From NCBI GenBank assembly GCA_949296855.1, contig CASFRN010000046.1, positions 1 through 64,000 on the forward strand: a stretch of 64,000 nucleotides of DNA, read 5' to 3'. Source of the stretch: an uncultured Bacteroides sp. Lineage in GTDB: Bacteria > Bacteroidota > Bacteroidia > Bacteroidales > Bacteroidaceae. The notes under the pieces were generated by a model. The model worked only from the letters and a program-made list of their open reading frames with translations. It was not told the origin of the DNA and made no database searches. Below, one piece after another: positions 59,947 through 64,000 of the stretch (the first letter of the stretch is position 1; every line of letters starts with the position of its first letter). Position numbers and translations under genes: made by a program.

Positions 59947-61329
59947 TTATTTTTTCCGTTTCTCATTCAGTTTGTCGATGATTTCCTTCATCTTTTGCTC
60001 GCCTAAGGGATAGCCGATGACGAAGAGCATCGAGACGAATGCCGCCGCGCCGGGGAGCCAGCTCAGGAACATCTTGATGCCTTGAATGGTCTCGGCGCTC
60101 TGTTCGGCGTTCGCCTGGAAGCCGAAGTAGGAGAGGAGCCAGCCCGTCACCGCCGTGCCGATTGCCCAGCCGAACTTCTGGCTCATCGACGAGGCACTGA
60201 AGATGAGTCCCGTGGCACGGTTTCCGCTGCGCAGTTCGGAGTAGTCGGCACAGTCGGCGTACATCGACCACAAGAGCGGGAAGATGCTTCCGGCGCAGAT
60301 GCTGATGAGGCATTGGAAGACGAATATCCACACGAGGTCGTCCTTGTCGAACCAGTAGAAGACGATGCTGAGCACCGTAGCCGCGAGCATCGCAATGGCA
60401 AAAGTGTTCTTCTTGCCGATGCGGTTGCTGACCGGTGCCGCCAACACCACGCCGAGGATGTTTGCCGCCTGACCTACGGAGAGGAACAGCCCGCTCAGCA
60501 CGAACGACATGCCGAAGAACGAAATGACGTGGTAGTCCGCCTCCACGATGTAGTATTTAAAGTAGTACACCGCCGCCCCGTCGCGGATAGAATTGAACAC
60601 TAACGAAGCGATTCCCGCGCCGAACAGAATCCACCACGGGCGGTTGTGGAACAGGTCGCGCACGTCGTCCTTCAGCGAAGTCTTCGCCTCGTTGATAGGC
60701 TTCACCCGCTCTTTGGTCCACGAGAAGCAGCCCAAGAAGAGCACGACGCACATCACGGCGATGACCGCCACAGCCATCAACCACCCGTGCTGTTGCGCCA
60801 CAGGGTCGGAACTGTGCCCGCTGAAGGCGTTCGCCATGGGCATAAACAGCAAGAGGGCGATGAAGCTGCCGATGTAGGCGAACATCATGCGGAACGTCGA
60901 AAGCGTGCCGCGCTCCTTCGGGTCGGGGCTCATCACGCCCAGCAGCGATGCGTAGGGCACGTTGATGCCCGAATAGACCATCATCATCAGCGAGTAGGTG
61001 ATGTAGGCGTAGATCAGCTTGCCCGCCTCGCCGAAGGGAGGGGTATAGAACGTAAGTATGCCGATAAGCCCGAACGGAACGGCGAGGAAGAGCAGGTAGG
61101 GGCGGAACTTTCCCCAGCGGCTCGAGGTGCGGTCGGCGATGATGCCGATGACGGGGTCGAACACCGAGTCCCACACGCGGGTGACGAGGAACATCGTCCC
61201 CACCATAGCCGCCGGAAGCCCGAACACATCGGTATAGAAAATCATCAGGTAGGCGCCGAACAGCTTCCAGAACATCGAGGAAGCCATGTCGCCCAGCCCG
61301 TAACCGATTTTTTCTTTGAGTTTGATCAT
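59947..61329 (-). CDS. GPH-family sugar symporter (MFS)
   Basis: This 460-aa inner-membrane transporter has 12 membrane helices and the glycoside-pentoside-hexuronide signature: KIGYGLGDMASSMFW at the N-terminus and DPVIGIIADRTSSRWGKFRP between helices 2 and 3. It takes up a disaccharide with H+ or Na+. By position it carries mannobiose made by the GH26 enzyme. Start: MIKLKEKIGYG (61329) gives the normal N-terminus; an in-frame ATG at 61374 adds 15 odd residues and cannot be excluded. It is third in the operon, after a repeat-rich gap. Confidence 0.9.
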   Translation of the reverse strand: MIKLKEKIGYGLGDMASSMFWKLFGAYLMIFYTDVFGLPAAMVGTMFLVTRVWDSVFDPVIGIIADRTSSRWGKFRPYLLFLAVPFGLIGILTFYTPPFGEAGKLIYAYITYSLMMMVYSGINVPYASLLGVMSPDPKERGTLSTFRMMFAYIGSFIALLLFMPMANAFSGHSSDPVAQQHGWLMAVAVIAVMCVVLFLGCFSWTKERVKPINEAKTSLKDDVRDLFHNRPWWILFGAGIASLVFNSIRDGAAVYYFKYYIVEADYHVISFFGMSFVLSGLFLSVGQAANILGVVLAAPVSNRIGKKNTFAIAMLAATVLSIVFYWFDKDDLVWIFVFQCLISICAGSIFPLLWSMYADCADYSELRSGNRATGLIFSASSMSQKFGWAIGTAVTGWLLSYFGFQANAEQSAETIQGIKMFLSWLPGAAAFVSMLFVIGYPLGEQKMKEIIDKLNEKRKK

Positions 61330-61381
61330 AGGTTCTTTTTGTTGTTTAAGATTTATGTCATACTGTATTGTCACGAAGCTG

Positions 61382-61520
61382 TCTCAAAATGGAAATTAAC
61401 TATTAAAAAGTAATGTCATTCTGAGCATAGCGAAGAATCTCGTATGCGTCAGCTTGTGTATTCGAGATCCTTCACTGCGTTCAGGATGACAAAATGAAAG
61501 CTGATCTCTCATTTTGAGAC
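61382..61520. repeat. Inverted repeat of the TGTCATTCTGAGC family, copy 2
   Basis: Inner arms TGTCATTCTGAGCATAGCGA (from 61414) and CACTGCGTTCAGGATGACA (to 61491) pair imperfectly; outer TCTCAAAATG (61382-61391) pairs with CATTTTGAGA (61509-61519). It forms one long hairpin between the symporter and phosphorylase genes. Copy 1 is at 22733-22870. Confidence 0.8.
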
Positions 61521-61534
61521 TGCTTCGTAATCGA

Positions 61535-61734
61535 GCCTGCGAAAGCTTCGCCACGCCGTGGAGACGGAATCCCAGCTTGGGAAAGCTCGCCCACGCCGTG
61601 GGGAAGGAATCCCGGCCTGCGAAAGCTCGCCCACACTGTGGGGGCGGAATCCCAGCTTGCGAAAGCTTCGCCACGCCGTGGGGACGAAATCCCAGCCTGC
61701 GAAAGCTTCGCCACGCCGTGGGGAAGGAATTGCA
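61535..61734. repeat. Five 40-bp tandem repeats
   Basis: Units start at 61535, 61575, 61615, 61655 and 61695. Each has GCCTGCGAAAGCTTCGCC or a close variant and the palindrome CCACGCCGTGG, then GGGGAAGGAATCCC. There are no spacers between units, so it is not a CRISPR array. It lies directly after the stop of the phosphorylase gene in the 409-base gap before the symporter (61330-61738); the rest of that gap is the hairpin at 61382-61520. Confidence 0.92.
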
Positions 61735-61738
61735 GGCT

Positions 61739-62905
61739 TTATTTCTTCAGGTTCTTGTCGATGAGCCGCTTCAGCGTCTCTACCGAGGCGGTGGTGGTCA
61801 AGCCGTCTTGAGGCGTGTTCATGCAGTAGTCCACCAACTTGTCGACGGTGGAGACCGCTACGTGCATCCGTGTGTCGGACGAAGCGTAGTAGATGTACAC
61901 CGTGCCGTCGTCGTCGGCAATCCAGCCGTTGGTGAAGAGCACGTTCGACACGTCGCCCACGCGTTCTTCGCCTTCGGGAGCCATAAAGTAGCCGCCCGGC
62001 GAGGCGATGAGCTTGGTGGGGTCTTCCAGCGAAGTCATATACATATATAATACGTAGCGCAGTCCGGCGGCACATCCGCGCACGCCGTGAGCCAGGTGCA
62101 GCCAGCCGTGCGGGGTCTTGATGGGGTGGGGGCCCTCGCCGTTCTTTACTTCCTTGATGGTGTGGTAGTAGCGCAGGTCGATGATTTTTTCTTCCTTCAC
62201 TTCGGCGTGGGTGATGTCGTCAATCAGTGCCCAGCCGATGCCTCCGCCGCTTCCGGCGTCGATGAATCCGTCTTGCGGGCGGGTGTAGAGGGCGTATTTG
62301 CCGTCGACAAATTCGGGGTGGAGCACCACGTTGCGCTGCTGGCTCTTCGATTTCAGGTCGGGCAGGCGTTCCCACGTCTTCAGGTCCTTGGTGCGGGCGA
62401 TGCCGGCGGTGGCTGTAGCCGACGAGAGGTCGCCTGCCGGGGCGTTGTCGTCGTGGCGTTCGGCGCAGAAGATGCCGTATATCCAGCCGTCTTCGTGGGC
62501 GGTGAGGCGCATGTCGTAGATGTTGGTGGCGGGGATGACGTCATCGGGCATTGTCACGGGGTAGTCCCAGAAGCGGAAGTTGTCCACTCCGTTGGGGCTT
62601 TCCGCCACGGCGAAGAACGACTTGCGGTCGGCTCCTTCCACGCGGGCTACGAGGAGGTATTTGCCGTTCCATTTGATGGCTCCCGAATTGAGCACGGCGT
62701 TCATTCCGATGCGTTCCATCAGGTAGGGATTGGTGCGTTCGTCGAGGTCGTAGCGCCAGAAGACGGGCGTGTGGGCTGCTGTCAGAACGGGGTATTTATA
62801 ACGTGTGTACACGCCGTTGCTTTCGGCTACGGGTTCGTTTTTGCGGGTAATCAGAGCCTCGTGGCGTGCAAATAGGTCTTTTACTTTTTCTTCAAACTGA
62901 GTCAT
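61739..62905 (-). CDS. 4-O-beta-mannosylglucose phosphorylase (GH130)
   Basis: This 388-aa five-bladed beta-propeller enzyme has GH130 features: [53 protein letters not shown] with Asp131 (catalytic proton donor by analogy with the B. fragilis enzyme), and [19 protein letters not shown]. It splits mannosylglucose with phosphate into mannose 1-phosphate and glucose. The order GH26, GH130, symporter, epimerase is that of the mannan pathway described in B. fragilis. Length fits (about 390 aa). Confidence 0.95.
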   Translation of the reverse strand: MTQFEEKVKDLFARHEALITRKNEPVAESNGVYTRYKYPVLTAAHTPVFWRYDLDERTNPYLMERIGMNAVLNSGAIKWNGKYLLVARVEGADRKSFFAVAESPNGVDNFRFWDYPVTMPDDVIPATNIYDMRLTAHEDGWIYGIFCAERHDDNAPAGDLSSATATAGIARTKDLKTWERLPDLKSKSQQRNVVLHPEFVDGKYALYTRPQDGFIDAGSGGGIGWALIDDITHAEVKEEKIIDLRYYHTIKEVKNGEGPHPIKTPHGWLHLAHGVRGCAAGLRYVLYMYMTSLEDPTKLIASPGGYFMAPEGEERVGDVSNVLFTNGWIADDDGTVYIYYASSDTRMHVAVSTVDKLVDYCMNTPQDGLTTTASVETLKRLIDKNLKK

Positions 62906-62938
62906 ATTCGTGGTTGTTTATGGGTTGATGTTTTTATG

Positions 62939-63054
62939 GCACACAGATGACACAGAAGGACACGGATGAACACAGATTTTTATTTTTTCTAAGATGACAC
63001 AGCATTGCAAAATATATTCTGTGTAAATCTGTGTTCGTCTGTGTCATCTGTGTG
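62939..63054. repeat. Long inverted repeat, CACAGATGACACAG type
   Basis: The left arm (62939-62979, GCACACAGATGACACAGAAG and on) is matched by the right arm (63024-63054, ending TCTGTGTCATCTGTGTGC). The loop is about 45 bases. It lies between the GH26 and GH130 genes. A half-copy lies at about 34656-34693. Confidence 0.85.
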
Positions 63055-63068
63055 CTATTTAATTTAGT

Positions 63069-64000
63069 TTACTTTTTCATATCTCCGGCGAAGAGGGTTT
63101 TCGGGTCGTTGTAGAACGTCACGAAGTCTTTCTCCGACACTTGTCCCGGATAGGGGGCGTAGAAATGGTTCTCGCGTTCGCGGGCGTTGCGCCATACCAG
63201 TACGTAGCTGATTGGGTATTTCTGGATGACGGGCATCAGCGTCTGCGTCCACCACGTGGAGTCGGGGATGGTCTCGAATCCGGTTTCGGTGACGGCGATG
63301 GCTTTATTGTGCGCCTTGCCTATTTCGGTCATGATGCGGAGCGAGCGGTCTAAGGCTTTTTCGTAATCGTTTTTATTAAATTGGTAAGCGTCTACGCCGA
63401 TAAGGTCAACGATGCTGTCGCCCGGATAGCGTTCCAAGTACTGGGTGGTGTCGTTCGGTTCCGTGCCCGGCGAGTATGCCCACAGCAGTTGGTCGGCACC
63501 TTTTTCCTTCATCCGGTTGTAGGTGATGCTCCACAACGCCTTATATTCTTTGGTAGAGCAGAGCTTCTGTCCCCACCAGAACCAGCTTCCGGTGTGTTCG
63601 TGCCACGGGCGGAAGAGGACGGGGATTTTCGTTCCGTCTGCCGTGCGGATAGAGTTCATATAGTCTGCCGCGCGGTCCAGCCAGCCGATGAATTTCTCGT
63701 GATTGGCACCGCCGGGCAATATGGAGCGCACAACGGTAGAGTCGGACACGTCCCACGTGTCTTTTCCCGTCAGCGGGTTGTCGAGGTGCCAGCTGAACGA
63801 TACCATTCCGCCCCGTTCGTATTGTGCCACGGCTTCGCGGCGGATGCGTTCGAACGATACTTTGTCGAGGTTGACGCTATCGCCCAATTCGATGTGTCCC
63901 AAGTCGAACGACATCACGGCGGGATAGTCGCCGCACACGCTTTTCACGTCGCTTCGTCCTTCGTCTCCGTCCCAGCCGATACCGTACACTGGGTCATCGT
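63069..64000 (-). CDS. GH26 beta-mannanase, 5' end outside window
   Basis: About 310 residues are visible; the frame stays open through DDPVYGIGWDGDEGRSDV to the window edge, so the true start and the signal peptide lie beyond 64000. The catalytic acid/base Glu is in RPWHEHTGSWFWWG and the nucleophile Glu in AVTETGFE; FSWHLDNP near the N-side is also typical. It cuts beta-1,4-mannan, releasing mannobiose for the symporter, epimerase and phosphorylase encoded next in the same operon. It is probably exported, like its relatives. Confidence 0.95.
   Translation of the reverse strand, partial: DDPVYGIGWDGDEGRSDVKSVCGDYPAVMSFDLGHIELGDSVNLDKVSFERIRREAVAQYERGGMVSFSWHLDNPLTGKDTWDVSDSTVVRSILPGGANHEKFIGWLDRAADYMNSIRTADGTKIPVLFRPWHEHTGSWFWWGQKLCSTKEYKALWSITYNRMKEKGADQLLWAYSPGTEPNDTTQYLERYPGDSIVDLIGVDAYQFNKNDYEKALDRSLRIMTEIGKAHNKAIAVTETGFETIPDSTWWTQTLMPVIQKYPISYVLVWRNARERENHFYAPYPGQVSEKDFVTFYNDPKTLFAGDMKK

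Noticed and set aside
61481..61714. 77-aa frame with a repeating peptide (MAKLSQAGI type)
   Set aside because: Produced by the 40-bp tandem repeat, which is not a multiple of 3 and so shifts frame each unit.
61535..61734. CRISPR array
   Set aside because: Units are directly joined with no unique spacers, and no cas gene is in the window.

Overview
The window reads as chromosome of a gut Bacteroidales bacterium, most like Bacteroides/Phocaeicola. The grounds are Bacteroidetes-type promoters (TTTG at -33 and TAnnTTTG at -7), a hybrid two-component regulator, a UpxY-type antiterminator at the head of a polysaccharide locus, a choloylglycine-hydrolase family protein, and a mannosylglucose-phosphorylase mannan operon. 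The species cannot be fixed from the sequence alone. No rRNA, transposase, integrase, prophage or CRISPR array was seen.

Region 1 (1-16.8 kb) is mostly housekeeping: the 3' part of a hybrid two-component regulator; a ZapB-like/zapA/rny cluster; a patatin; a proline aminopeptidase; a secreted C1 peptidase; recJ-recQ with overlapping ends; a secreted Ntn hydrolase; and a ravA-viaA pair behind an EamA transporter. Region 2 (16.8-20.3 kb) is a compact restriction-modification module with two different C5-cytosine methyltransferases and an HNH nuclease, next to a gene-free stretch rich in dyads. Region 3 (20.3-26.1 kb) holds an XRE-cupin regulator with an acyl-CoA synthetase, a TPR protein, tRNA-Trp and a UDG-like protein.

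Region 4 (26.1-54.4 kb) is a surface-polysaccharide locus. It starts with a ~250-bp segment bounded by exact inverted repeats whose only clear promoter points away from the locus, which looks like a phase-variable promoter caught OFF. Then come UpxY, a membrane-anchored AraC-type HTH protein, an HPr-kinase-like protein, Wza, Wzc and Gmd, and after them an AT-rich mosaic of flippase, polymerase, glycosyltransferases and acetyltransferases. A nonulosonic-acid (sialic acid/KDN-type) module consists of a short NeuB, a NeuA-phosphatase fusion and a candidate sialyltransferase. Two passengers interrupt the locus: a toxin-antitoxin-like pair with a frameshifted toxin, and an OLD-like ATPase plus TOPRIM-like partner (candidate defence pair). 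The locus ends with a nucleotidyltransferase, an OmpA-like protein, a protein made of six HTH-like repeats and an S26B-type peptidase.

Region 5 (54.4-57.0 kb) runs the other way: a 57-aa three-cysteine peptide, a Cys-rich lipoprotein and a PqqD-like protein. Together with the HPr-kinase-like, nucleotidyltransferase and S26 peptidase genes of region 4, these are the kinds of parts found in peptide-modification (RiPP) clusters. Region 6 (57.1-64 kb) has a UPF0597 protein and the mannan operon: GH26 mannanase, mannosylglucose phosphorylase, GPH-type symporter and cellobiose 2-epimerase. Intergenic spaces throughout carry long inverted repeats of several families and short tandem repeats.
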